A DNA stretch of 33,973 nucleotides, from positions 1-33,973 of the forward strand of contig JAJOHG010000277.1 in the NCBI GenBank assembly GCA_021029095.1, in the 5' to 3' direction. Numbering within the stretch: the first letter of the stretch is position 1; each line of letters opens with the position of its first letter. The notes beneath the pieces were generated by a model. That model did not search any database and had not been told where the DNA came from. It saw only the letters and a list, made by a program, of their open reading frames with translations. Position numbers and translations under genes: made by a program. The DNA comes from Phellopilus nigrolimitatus. Its lineage: Eukaryota; Basidiomycota; Agaricomycetes; Hymenochaetales; Hymenochaetaceae. Of the stretch, positions 1 to 9,607 are shown piece by piece.

Positions 1-850
1 CAATCATGCGGAGTCAAATTAAAAATATCTTCGTCTTCCGACAAATATTCTCGGAAGACTGCTGAACACGCGGAAGACGGCAGTGTTGTTTGGCATGGTG
101 ACCGCACATCAGAAATCCCCGTCCGACAACGGTACAACACAGCACTAACAATGCGGTTCAAAGAGACGGTTGGGATGAATCCCGGGACGCTGGGCATGGC
201 CGTTCTTTGGCTTCGTGACGTTGTCGATGGCGAGGACAGCACGATGGAAGTTGCGCTGTTCCAATCGAATGATTATAGTCGCCTCAAACAGAACTACGTT
301 CCACCGGACGGGAGCCTCGACATGTGGGACACTGGCCGGGAAAAGTTGACAAGGATCGGGACGGTTCGAATAGAGCTGACTTTCCAGCCGGGAATCAGCA
401 GCGTGCACCGGAAGGTAATGAACATGTCAGACCGGGGCAGAAGAACATGTGGGACGAGGCGGATAGACGAGGCGCTTCTGGTTTACAAGAGAAAGTTGGG
501 GTTCAAGATGGGAATGCCGTCTCGGGTGAGAATACTGAAGTCGGCAAAGAAGACGTCCACGTTGAAAAGCAAGAAAGCGGAAGCGAGGATGACTCGGGAA
601 GAACGGATGGGCAAGCAATCGAGCAGGCAAAAGGGGGCAACGAAAACAGCGAAGAGAAAGGCCTCATGGACAAATTGCGAGAGTGGAAAAGCACGAGAAG
701 GAGTTGCATCGTCAACATCGAGGTGCTTTGCAGACTAAACCAGGGCGGACGGTTGAATGGCTCAAAGACAACGTCGAGGAAGCCGGGCAGAAAGTGAAGG
801 ATCGGTTCAAGATGCACTCGCGTCAGCCGGACATCGAGACTGAGGTCTAA
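1..850 (+). CDS. C2-domain protein, Mug190-like, 3' part (5' end outside window; two apparent frameshifts)
   Basis: Probably a membrane-associated C2-domain protein of the fungal Mug190 group. Frame 1 is open from base 1 to about 414 with no start needed, so the gene begins upstream. It holds the last strands of a C2 domain: a run around GMAVLWLRDVVDGED, then DYSRLKQNYVPPDG, then the closing strand IGTVRIELTFQPGIS. The acidic linker (KNMWDEADRRGASG onward, from 441) reads in frame 3. The C-terminal tail, VEKHEKELHRQHRG to DRFKMHSRQPDIETEV, reads in frame 2 and stops at 848-850. Each frame change equals one missing base, near 415-440 and near 685-690 (an AAAA run). A 26-nt intron at 415-440 would fix the first but is too short to be credible. 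Either assembly indels or a decaying copy. The C2 call is firm; the Mug190 name is from memory of the family. Confidence 0.6.
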
Positions 851-1064
851 CAAGCATGCATCTACATACTCTTCCCATTTCTCTTCAACTATGCATTTCA
901 GGTTTTATTTATTTTCACCTCCAATGTACGGACATTCTCATTCGCCGGCCTCTATTTCCACGCACTGATAAAGAGCAAACGTGGTATCGCAATGTGTATT
1001 AATCAGGGATTCTGAAGTGTATTGAAATAAATTTATATATAGCAATGCCAAGTCCGAACACATG

Positions 1065-2004
1065 TTAGCGGGTCATATAACCTAAGAGAAATACCATGCA
1101 AAGTCCTATTACACATCCAATTATAAGCGAGTCTCTGCGCCTCCGCGATTTGACCATAGAGAGAAGGTTGTTGATTCCCGGCATTGTATCTACAGAGACG
1201 TCAGCGAAGGTAGTTTAGAACGCAAGTGAACGCGTACTAAGTACACCAGCCATCCTAGTGCCTATCCCATCGAGTGCACTTCGTTGTCGGCCAAACTCCG
1301 CACGAGTCTCATAGGCTTGCCTAATACGCACGTCAATTCGGTATTGAATGTCGAGAAGAAAGTACATACTCAAGAATGTCATCTGTCATTCGATGAGAAC
1401 TGTCGATATGTCCTCGTTCGGTCAGCAATGCTTCTGCTGCGGAAGACTTATACGCACTGAGACACGCAAAATAAGGGAGCGGTTTAGTCGCAAGTCAGTC
1501 ACGACAAGTATATACACGTACTCAATATCGTTCCGCACTCCAGAGAGCAAATTGGCACGGTCTAATGCAGCCTTGACATTAGCCTGGTAGATTTTGCTGT
1601 CAGAAGAAGTCTGAGATGGGTATGGAAATGTACGACCTTTGTTCTGTTGCTGTCTCTTTCGTAGTCGTTTAAAACATCTCTGTGTCGTTGTATTGTACGC
1701 GTCATGGATTGAGAAGGGGGAGAGTCTGGATCGTTGAGTAACGTCACCAGCTCTTCATTTGTCTCCCTGAGCTGTACTCTACTTAAGCTAAGCTCGAGGA
1801 CCTCTGTATTATTCGAATACGCACCTTCTCCAAGAGTCCGTCGACCTCCTCCTCTAAGTCTCTCCACCGATCGCTCGACCCGCTGGCCTCCAGGTCGTCT
1901 TCGCGACCAATGTTCGCGGCCAATCTTGAGTAGGAGGTCAGTTTCGTGTCTAAGACAGACTCTAGCGTTCGGCACTGTCGACGCAAGTTATCGTAGGTAG
2001 ACAT
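1065..2004 (-). CDS. GOS1: Golgi Qb-SNARE Gos1 (GOS28/GOSR1 family)
   Basis: SNARE of the Golgi, acting in ER-Golgi and intra-Golgi vesicle fusion. Six exons join in frame: 2004-1825, 1771-1637, 1583-1522, 1456-1370, 1320-1238, 1189-1065, giving 672 nt (223 aa). All five introns are GT-AG and 48-65 nt. The N-terminus MSTYDNLRRQCRTLES and the following helix (DRWRDLEEEVDGLLEK, ETNEELVTLLNDP) are the Gos1 N-terminal coiled coil. The SNARE motif lies in the C-terminal half (SSHRMTDDILEQAYE, EFGRQRSALDGI, MAGVLNTMPGINNLL). It is followed by a basic patch (KSRRRRD) and one C-terminal membrane anchor (SLIIGCVIGLCMVFLLGY), the layout of a tail-anchored SNARE. Length matches fungal Gos1 (about 220-230 aa). 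The start is the first ATG of the open frame and matches the conserved N-terminus. No neighbour suggests co-regulation. Confidence 0.93.
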
Positions 2005-4480
2005 TTTGCTTCTTGTCAATAGCAGAGCTCAAGCACGACTGCGCTGCCGACCTCCTCACAAACGTGGGAATCCATAACTGGATTTTGCTTTCGCGGTCGA
2101 CTTTCCCTTTCATCCTGATTGTCCTTGACCTACTCGGAATTTTGAAGACCGTAGATACCCCCTTGTCCCTGCTGTGCAATCTGCTTTGCGATCATGTCTA
2201 CTAGTGTATGGTAGCAATGGACGATTTGCTTCATCGAAATTCGAGACGACCAAGTCACTCACTTCCTATCTCCTCCGATACTTCGAACGGACACACAATG
2301 GCTCGTTCGTGAGATCTACTATCTGGATTGTTAATACGCTGCTAAAATCTGCTACGTGCGTGCCACTGTTCTTCCATTGCGCCTGTAAAGATTCCTGCGG
2401 TGTGAATGTATGACGACATTGCGGCCTTTTTCGATGGACAAAAGTACCCGTAAAGGCTCTCTACTGCCCTGGCATCACGTCTAGTTGGCTTCTCAATGCA
2501 ATTTTCACCCGCTGCGTTCTTTGTTATCCGCTCTTATTCGCCAGTTCGTTATCGAATTTCGGGGCAGCTACATCATTCTAGCCAAAAATGCCTTCGTTAT
2601 CTTGCACGTACAGTCACGATTGAGTAGATGAGTAATCCGAAGCCCGCTCTCTCATACATGCTATTGCGAAGACTGTCACTTTCAAGGTTCTCGTGGTTTC
2701 CAATTAAAATACTTACATTCAAATTCCGACTGACTCGTGCACAACGTCTTTTCTTAGTGAGTTCTTCTCTTGCTAATATTTGTACACCTCATCCTTCTCC
2801 GTTGTGATCGTAACTTTATAACTCTCTTAAGACATCAAGTACCAGATGGAAGGCTGACTTTGGTTTTATGTGTATTGCTTGCGCTGATCTTGTTCCTTTA
2901 GAAAACAGGGTTGGAAGGCCTGCGGCTAGGGCAGCAACGTGTGTGATGGCGGGCATGCGGGGATAGTTTTGAACGTGGATACAGCGCCCACATTTCCCTC
3001 AAGAAGACTGCGCATACATCCGTTCGCCATTTGATATGATTCCGATGCTGCACGAGATATGGCCGAACAACGCTTTTATTGCCGCTTCTTGCTCTATTAT
3101 CCACTTGGACTCCGCATTTCCTCGCGGCGGAGCGTCGGGCGCTCAGTATCGGAAAGAAAATCGACGTATAACTCCATCGGATGATTTTTGCCAGACTATC
3201 AACGCCGCGTTCTGATCTTCGCTATTTATTGCAAGTGGAGGCTATTGCGCGGTAAAGAATGAAATAACGGTGTTTTCTGGTCAAATGACACCGTTTGGAG
3301 CAGATGGATCTTCAAGCTAGAAATCTCAGGCTTCTTGGAGAGCATGGACGAGCAGTTCGCCGCATGTCTTCTGTAATCCACGCAAGCAATTTACAATGAA
3401 AATCACATTGATTAGGCGCATAGACATGCTAACTACGAACACATGACCTATGCTAATATTCGAGAAACTAGCTAGGATTTGAAATGCTCTCATGGCTTTT
3501 TCCGGGTTAACCGTCAATTGCCCTCCTCTTGCCTTGTCCTCCGTACAACGGTGCGCGACCTGTACGACCACTATTACTCAATCTTTTGCCATTGCAGAAA
3601 AATTACTTCATTCAGGACGAGACCCTAAATTTGCCGGTGGGTCGTTTACTTGGGAATAAGAAATCTGCCCAACACTACTCCGACACGTCTTGTGACCCCC
3701 CTTCACATTATCCTTGTAATGTTCTGCTGTGGGGAAAGTTGAACACCGGGCGACTCAGAAACGTGAAAGGTGCGGTCCTCCGTGTTCATATGGTGACTCA
3801 TCGCGTGTTCACTCACAGCGTTCCTCCTTCACTCTCCACTCGTGCCTCAGGTTCCCTACTTGCGTGGATTATCCGTTCCGAAATCGATGGGGATGGGATA
3901 CTAGTGCTCTTTCATTTTCTTGAACTACTTACTCGTCGGCCGATAACACTCGGCCCGTACGGGTACTTCTGGACTTTTCGCACCTTTTTTCCGATTTCCT
4001 GCGCTCGACGGCAGGCCTGAGTTCGGCGCGCGTCCGCCAGCCTTCGATTCCGTGATCCGCAAGCCACCCTGCTGGTCCGCCCGTACTAACCACGCCGATC
4101 CGCCTCAAATCGATGCGAGTTCTCTTCCAGTGACGTCTGCCTCGAGCAGCAGCTCGCCTTGTAGCTCTGCGGGTTATCGGGTGCGTGCGTCGATAAGAGA
4201 CGACTTGTTTCTTTCCTTTACTTCGCATTTTAATTTCAAGACACATGGAGATGTCATTCTACGTCATCGATTTCTTTTCTGTCCCACCCGAAGGGTTGTA
4301 TCTGTACGTATAAGCTTTTTGTTTATGTATTTGCACTTTGGCCAGTAACGTCTTCTGGAATCACAACTCCATAAGGATTGCGGTGGAAGGGAGGATCCGC
4401 GCTCATAGCCGAAGCCACAATTATATATGCTCACCGAATTGACACGGACTCGGAAGGCACCTCGGACAGCATCGCAGTAA
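2005..4480. other. gene-poor stretch upstream of GOS1
   Basis: No gene could be supported over about 2.5 kb. The open frames here are short, overlap one another on both strands, mostly begin at non-ATG codons, and none gives a motif or a spliced chain I recognise. The part next to 2004 must include the GOS1 promoter and 5' UTR. Small unrecognised genes or a non-coding RNA cannot be excluded from sequence alone. Confidence 0.4.
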
Positions 4481-4481
4481 G

Positions 4482-4995
4482 ATGGCGCTCCATATGCTCC
4501 TCATTTTTCTGAACGGTGGATTTGAAATGGGCGTGAAGTACGAGGAGCTCTGCGAGGAGTCTTTTGGATCGTCTAATTTAGGAAGTAAGCCAAAAAAAAA
4601 AAAATGCAAGCACAAGTCCAGCTCGACGCACTAGCGCCGCACCACCGCGCCATTGAGGCAACCTGGCTGACGGAAAACGCTCGGGACGAGTCGTGTGCTA
4701 CCACTCCTTCTCTCCAGCGAAACCAGCAGTGCAAAAGGGATTTGAATACGGACATTCTGGAGCGGGTCGAAGCTCGCCTTGCAATTGGCCTTCTAATTTC
4801 TGTGTGGAATCGCACGCAGCTCAGCTCAACTCATCGTGTGCCCCATTCGCGGAGCTTTTATTAGCCTCCTGGGATCTCCGCGTGCAGAACTCCAACAGGC
4901 AGTTGGCGTTCCTCGAGCGCGAACGGATTCACTTGAATTCAGAGCGTTTGCAAATGTATATAGCTGCAGCAGGCCTAGAGCGGAAGTATCGCTGA
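4482..4995 (+). CDS. possible small coiled-coil protein (doubtful)
   Basis: Three consecutive stretches look protein-like but lie in different frames. From ATG 4482, frame 3 gives KMALHMLLIFLNGGF and VKYEELCEESFGSS. From ATG 4604, frame 2 gives QVQLDALAPHHRAIEATWL, then CKRDLNTDILERVEARLAIG. Frame 1 then gives RQLAFLERERIHLNSERL and QMYIAAAGLERKYR, stopping at 4993-4995. Frame 2 to frame 1 is joined cleanly by a 50-nt GT-AG intron at 4838-4887. Frame 3 to frame 2 meets at a run of 13 A (4592-4604), where a one-base length error would fuse them. The charged, leucine-rich C-terminus suggests a helical protein. I do not recognise the family. It may be a real gene starting at 4604, a longer one with an indel in the A run, or chance. 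Confidence 0.3.
4592..4604. repeat. poly(A) run, 13 A
   Basis: Mononucleotide run just before and into the ATG at 4604. It is a likely place for length miscalls and matters for judging the possible gene at 4482-4995. Confidence 0.9.
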
Positions 4996-5941
4996 CATCG
5001 AAGCAGAGCGCGCTCGATGTCTCGACCGCCTACATATAGCTGGGCGGCGACCGATTGATCATCCAGGGAGAGAACGCTGAAATCAGCTCGGGGCTGGCTT
5101 TTCGCCTGTACCGCGAAGAAGCAAAAACACGATTTATTGATTATTCGCCTTTCCAAAGGCCAAGCGGTTTTCCCACTCTAGAAGGTGCTTGTGCACATGT
5201 ATGCGCGCTATGCGTGTGCGCCTCTAGTGGGTTCTCTTCGCTCGGGGCTCCCGGCAGCGGCTTCCTGAAGTTAAATGCGCTACGTCTGTGTAAGTCCGCT
5301 TGATCATATCAACTCGCGGGTTTTGCCTGGTCTGGTCTGCGACGAAGCGTGTTTCTTTCCAGCCGTATACGCGACCACGTCCACTTGGCATACCTATCCT
5401 CGTCTAATCGCCGTCCCCGCACCTTCGCACCAGGCGGGCGAGGTGCCGAACGCTGCAGGACGCGCACACGCGCATAAGCCCGCAGGCTCTTCTGTCTTCC
5501 ATGTCTCCTTCTGAGGTTCCTTCTGGGGTTCTGGCGTCCTTGCTTTCCCTTAATCTCTCTTCCGGCGAAGCAATGGCCAGCCTGTGTCTGCGGCCTATGG
5601 CCGTTGCCGTCGATTTCTGCACCGGATCGTCTCCCCCGGCGAGGTCGGGCGACACGGGATGGATGGCTTGCGCTGAGGAGTCTGCGAACTCAAATGCCAA
5701 GCCGTTTTTGCTGTTTTCAGGGCAGTCAGACAGACGCAGCAACGGCATCAATTTAATTCAATTCAATTTCAGCGCGGGCAGTCAAAGGAAAAGAACGAGC
5801 TAACCACTAGGCGCTTCTCGAGTAATAAATAGTCTGTGAAACAAAACAAAAAAGCCTTGGGGGCTAGGCCAAGATGCGCAAACTGACTATTCTGCGCAGT
5901 CAGGACAAAAACCAAAATGACAAACGACACACGATGACGGC

Positions 5942-5977
5942 AGGTCAAGGCAAGTCAAGTCAAGTCAAGGCAAGTCG
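5942..5977. repeat. imperfect CAAGT/CAAGG pentamer repeat
   Basis: About seven units of a 5-bp repeat (CAAGG, CAAGT) lie in tandem, a minisatellite-like tract inside non-coding DNA. Confidence 0.85.
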
Positions 5978-6550
5978 GCCACGCAGAGAAGAACCAGCCG
6001 CCAACAATAAGCAAGTTGAATGCTTCGTCCAGGACCGCATCGTCATAGCTATGCCGCATTCCCGAGCTAGGCCAGGAAGACCAAGCCCCGTTACGAGAGG
6101 AGGGACAGATAACCCTCCGAGATCTCTCCCGAAGTACGAAGACCGTGCTAGCCTGGAAATTAAAGGTCCGAACCCGCGCACCCGCGCGCAGCAGCGCCAC
6201 GAAGCACGAAACGAGCGAGATTTTGGACGCCGGGCTAGTAAGATACGTGTCCTGCGGAGCGCCACTGACCACCCGTTTTCTCCTGTCCGGAGCACTTAGT
6301 CCTCCTGATCACGGAAGGACTCCAGAGGTAGGCCGATTGAAGCCAAGGCGAGTAGCGTTTCGATTGGGCGCGCGCGCGTTTTGTGACGCGGAGCCACATA
6401 AATGAATCGAGAGGAAATGGGTTAGGCCAGGAGAGAAGATCGCCGATCCGTTTGCCTCCGGCATCCCGGCGGCTTATGGCATTGGCAGAGCAGCGAGCCT
6501 GAGTGAAGCTAAAGGCGGAGCCGACGGGCGGCAATTTGAACGCTCGGCGA

Positions 6551-6600
6551 CATGTCTTGGTTGTGTCTTGGTTGTGCCATGTCGTGTCGTGTCGTGTCTT
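6551..6600. repeat. TTGTG/TCGTG-type short tandem repeat
   Basis: Two copies of TGTCTTGGT, then repeated GTCGT units, form a 50-bp imperfect tandem tract in non-coding DNA. Confidence 0.8.
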
Positions 6601-6856
6601 AGCCAGCGCGAGTACCAAGGCCGGCGTGGGGAGGCGAGCTTGAGGCTGCTGGGCTTTTTCTGACACCCGAAGTAACTGTACAGCAATACAGCGCATTCCA
6701 TAAGATTCCGAACGCTGATTGATTGCCCACGCCGCGTCCGTGGCCAATTGCACGGAAGCGTGATGTTCAAAATGTAGGGAGATTAATGGATTAATGACCT
6801 TTGGGGCGGCGCCGCCGTCTCTCAGGTGTTTCCGGTCTCTGTCGGGCGGGCGGTGA

Positions 6857-6872
6857 CGGCGGCGGCGGCGGC
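6857..6872. repeat. CGG trinucleotide repeat
   Basis: About five CGG units in a GC-rich non-coding region. Confidence 0.8.
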
Positions 6873-7803
6873 AGCGGGACACAGATTTGTCTTGACGCAC
6901 ATCGTCACCGGGCATAAGACACGGATAATCCGGCGGGTAAAGCGATATATTGGTTGACGAATCCGCGAAGAGCCTCGAAACAAGCGCTCGGTGCCTGAAC
7001 CCATGGGCACGCATTTTCGCCCTTCGGTGCTGTCGGCGGACGAGCGCGAGTTTTGTTGCTTAACAATTTTCGCTGGAACTGGGAGGGTTTACGCGCTGAG
7101 CGCAATTTTGATTTTGAGCATGGATCGACTTGCTGTAGCAGACGCCGGGGGCATTACGATAGTAGGAACTGAAAGGAAAAAAAGAACGCAGCGCAGGGAG
7201 GTTTGGAGGAGGCAAAAGCCAGGGCCTTGGCCGCGCAAGCCCCTGGCTATATGCGCATGCGCACACGGGCCAAACTATGCTATTACTAACACGATCCCTG
7301 CTGCGGCCACCCGTCCAACCGTGGCCAGTCGCATCGCACGCACACGCGGAATTTCAGCGCGGAACGCTGAGGCCGCAGCTCGGCCGGCTGTACTGTTGAC
7401 CACCGTGCTCGTGTCTTCCACAGCCGGACGGCGTCGCCGCATCGAGCCAGGTGCGCGGGCCACCCGGCCGGCTCGATGCAGGGCACCTCTGAGCCCGCAT
7501 GCGCACATAAGCTGGGAGGAGAAGGGGCGATAAAGAAGACGCGAAGGCGCGGGAGGGAGGGAGATGATGATGATGCATGCATCCTCCGCCACCTACGTCT
7601 CTGTCCATCAGCGGGAAGGGGGCGCCCCCCACGAGTTGTATTGAATTTTTTTTTTCGTGTCGACGAGCCCCGCGCCTTCTGCAGGCTCGTGTGTGGGCGT
7701 TGCATCTATCAATTCAGTCCCCCGCAGACCCGGTCGAGGTTCTCGGCGTTCCTTCTGAATCATCATGCCACCGTGCGCATCGCGTAACCCGCGCCCCCCA
7801 TAC

Positions 7804-7832
7804 AATACATACATACATACATACATACATAC
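7804..7832. repeat. (ATAC)n tetranucleotide microsatellite
   Basis: About seven tandem ATAC units followed by GTATACGT. A typical polymorphic microsatellite in non-coding DNA. Confidence 0.93.
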
Positions 7833-8050
7833 GTATACGTTATTTTTACAGTTTCAAAGGGGGGGAAGGTTTCGCTCGTTTTTGTGTTTTTGCAAATCCA
7901 AACAGCGAGTAGTGAGGCGCAGCGCCGACGTACGTCGCGCGGCGGTGGCGCACGCGAGAAGGCTCCGTGGACGGGCCTCTACTGAGCTGGAGGCTCCGCG
8001 GCCGCACGAACAATGCTCTCTTGAGTCTTGGCTCCGCGTATATTTACCTA

Positions 8051-8066
8051 CGCGCGCGCGCGCGCG
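8051..8066. repeat. (CG)n dinucleotide repeat
   Basis: Eight CG units in a row, followed by GAGCGAGC. Alternating purine-pyrimidine DNA of this kind can form Z-DNA; no function can be assigned here. Confidence 0.9.
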
Positions 8067-8875
8067 AGCGAGCAAGGTTTCAAACCCGTTTTCAAAGAGG
8101 CACTCTCGCCAGCCAGGGCGCTAGCACAATATGCGCACCCCTTGTTGCTTTTTTTTTTCCGCGCACGTCATGTTTTCTCAGAAGAACTGTTTTAATTTGC
8201 TAAAAGAATCCATTGCAGCGTGGCCCGCGTCGGTATGACGGGCTGCGTGATGCGAAATGAGCGAAGGGGGGAGATAGACAACAACAGCGAAGCGCGTGGC
8301 TGGGATTGGAAGCCAGAAGCCCCCCGGTCGTCGAGGACGCGAGGCTGTTGGCGATGCCGTGTCCCCGGAGAAGCACGGAGCAGACTTCAAGCGACGAGCT
8401 ATAAACATCCCACAAGGAGCAAACCTGAGCAAACGCACGTAAATTAGATAAGGTAAGGTGAAGAGTACAGTACAGAACAGCAGCAGACGCAGCGGGGCAA
8501 AATGTGATAATTAATGTCAGTGTCTGTTGTCGTCGTTGCAGTTCGTGGGCGGAAGGAGAGCATATGTGGAGGGCAAACCCGAGCGTCAATGTTTGCAATG
8601 CTAAGTAACAGTTGAGGGCAGGGTATAGACGTGTAACAAGATAGCGGGGTGAAGAAAATGCGGTTGGTCGACCAGTCGTGAGGGGAGGTGTCATGACAGC
8701 AGATAACAGTGTCGAGTCGTATGAATGGTAAAGTAGCGGAGGGGAAGGGGGGAAGGGGGAAGAATGGTGAAAAGTGAATAACAGTTATGGGCGAAAAGGA
8801 TAATAGAAAGTGAAAAACAGATAGTACATCATGCGCTTGACAAACTTCTTCCATACGATTTCTTCATACTCGCAT

Positions 8876-9607
8876 CTAAAAGCCTCCCAGACACCCGTCT
8901 AGCGACGACGCGGCGAACGACCGTGATGCATCCTCCGACTTGAACCGCAGAGTTTTGCTATCGCGGCTGGCACCTCCCGTTCTCCGTTTCCGCTCCTTAT
9001 CCCTTTTCTGCGCGTCTTTACTGGGTGGCGAGGTCGGCGCATAAGGGAGGAAGGCGAGTGCCTTGTCGAGCTGCTCCTGCGACGGCGAGGCGATAGACAC
9101 GGTGTGCGCGCACGCATAGGGGTACGGCTTCCCTGCGGCAGCGGCGCCGGCGCTGCTGTACTCCGGCGGAGGGGACACAATGCCGTCGCTCTCGTCCGAC
9201 TCGGAGGAGGATACGTCGGGGACGAGTGGCGGGGGCCCACGATTTGATATAACCACTGGTGATGAGCCAGAAGCATGCGGTGGTATCCGCCCGGTCGCGC
9301 TCTCTTCGGTGGCGCGGGGATGGGGGTGCTTCCCGCTACTGTCGCCCGACCTCGGATTCCTGTTCGCGGCGTACGTGCGTCCCGGGCAGCCGCGCTCGGG
9401 GAGCGCGCAGTCATTGGGTGCGACGACGATGGGCGCCCTGTCGTACGCGGAGACGGAGTGGGTAGGGTAGGTCTGCGCGAGAGAGGGCGTGGGGGGGAAA
9501 TGGACCTGGGGTGACGGGGGCGGGTAGGGGAGCGCCGTGGCGAGAGACGGTGCGTTGGGGTGCATGAAGGAGGCGGAAGAGTGTTTGAGGATCGAACGTG
9601 GCGACAT
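8876..9607 (-). CDS. conserved basidiomycete protein of unknown function (low complexity, C-terminal SSLDGCLGGF)
   Basis: Single-exon gene of 243 codons. The start is ATG 9607 (MSPRSILKHSSAS); three upstream in-frame codons open only with GTG. It is proline- and serine-rich and probably mostly disordered. Short blocks look conserved: SPQVHFPPTP, then YDRAPIVVAPNDCALPERGC, then PPLVPDVSSSESDESDG, a basic patch (QKRDKERKRRTGG), and the terminal SSLDGCLGGF. I recognise this block order from unnamed Agaricomycete proteins but know of no function. The acidic serine cluster next to proline looks like a casein-kinase-type phosphorylation site (inference). No signal peptide or membrane segment is visible. 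An upstream non-coding exon is possible. The nearest upstream gene starts 5.7 kb away, so the flanking non-coding DNA is unusually long. Confidence 0.8.
   Translation of the reverse strand: MSPRSILKHSSASFMHPNAPSLATALPYPPPSPQVHFPPTPSLAQTYPTHSVSAYDRAPIVVAPNDCALPERGCPGRTYAANRNPRSGDSSGKHPHPRATEESATGRIPPHASGSSPVVISNRGPPPLVPDVSSSESDESDGIVSPPPEYSSAGAAAAGKPYPYACAHTVSIASPSQEQLDKALAFLPYAPTSPPSKDAQKRDKERKRRTGGASRDSKTLRFKSEDASRSFAASSLDGCLGGF

Larger units (their letters stand above)
4996..8875. other. long gene-poor, GC-rich stretch
   Basis: About 3.9 kb without a gene I can support. Open frames on both strands reach 259 codons, but they are arginine-, alanine- and proline-rich with no domain, as expected from GC-rich non-coding DNA. 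The stretch contains several simple repeats (listed separately), purine-rich runs near 8740-8765, and the 3' flank of the gene ending at 8876. It may be long regulatory DNA or an old degraded insertion. Confidence 0.45.

Noticed and set aside
415..440. 26-nt intron to explain the first frame change in the C2-domain gene
   Set aside because: It has GT and AG ends and would restore the frame, but no other intron in this window is credible below about 48 nt.
3529..4020. 163-codon plus-strand open frame
   Set aside because: No ATG-supported gene structure, no motif, and overlapping frames in other phases are equally open.
4575..4610. About 30-nt intron spanning the poly(A) run
   Set aside because: Too short for splicing and has no branch site; a length error in the A run is simpler.
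6235..7014. 259-codon open frame on the minus strand
   Set aside because: Composition is that of GC-rich random sequence (Arg, Ala and Pro rich), it overlaps open frames on the other strand, contains a simple repeat tract, and has no recognisable motif.
7275..7705. Several overlapping open frames of 90-139 codons on both strands
   Set aside because: GC-rich low-complexity DNA produces them in all frames; none shows conserved sequence.
8050..8110. tRNA-like GGTTTCAAACCC segment
   Set aside because: No acceptor or anticodon stem could be drawn around it; it is just a short palindrome.
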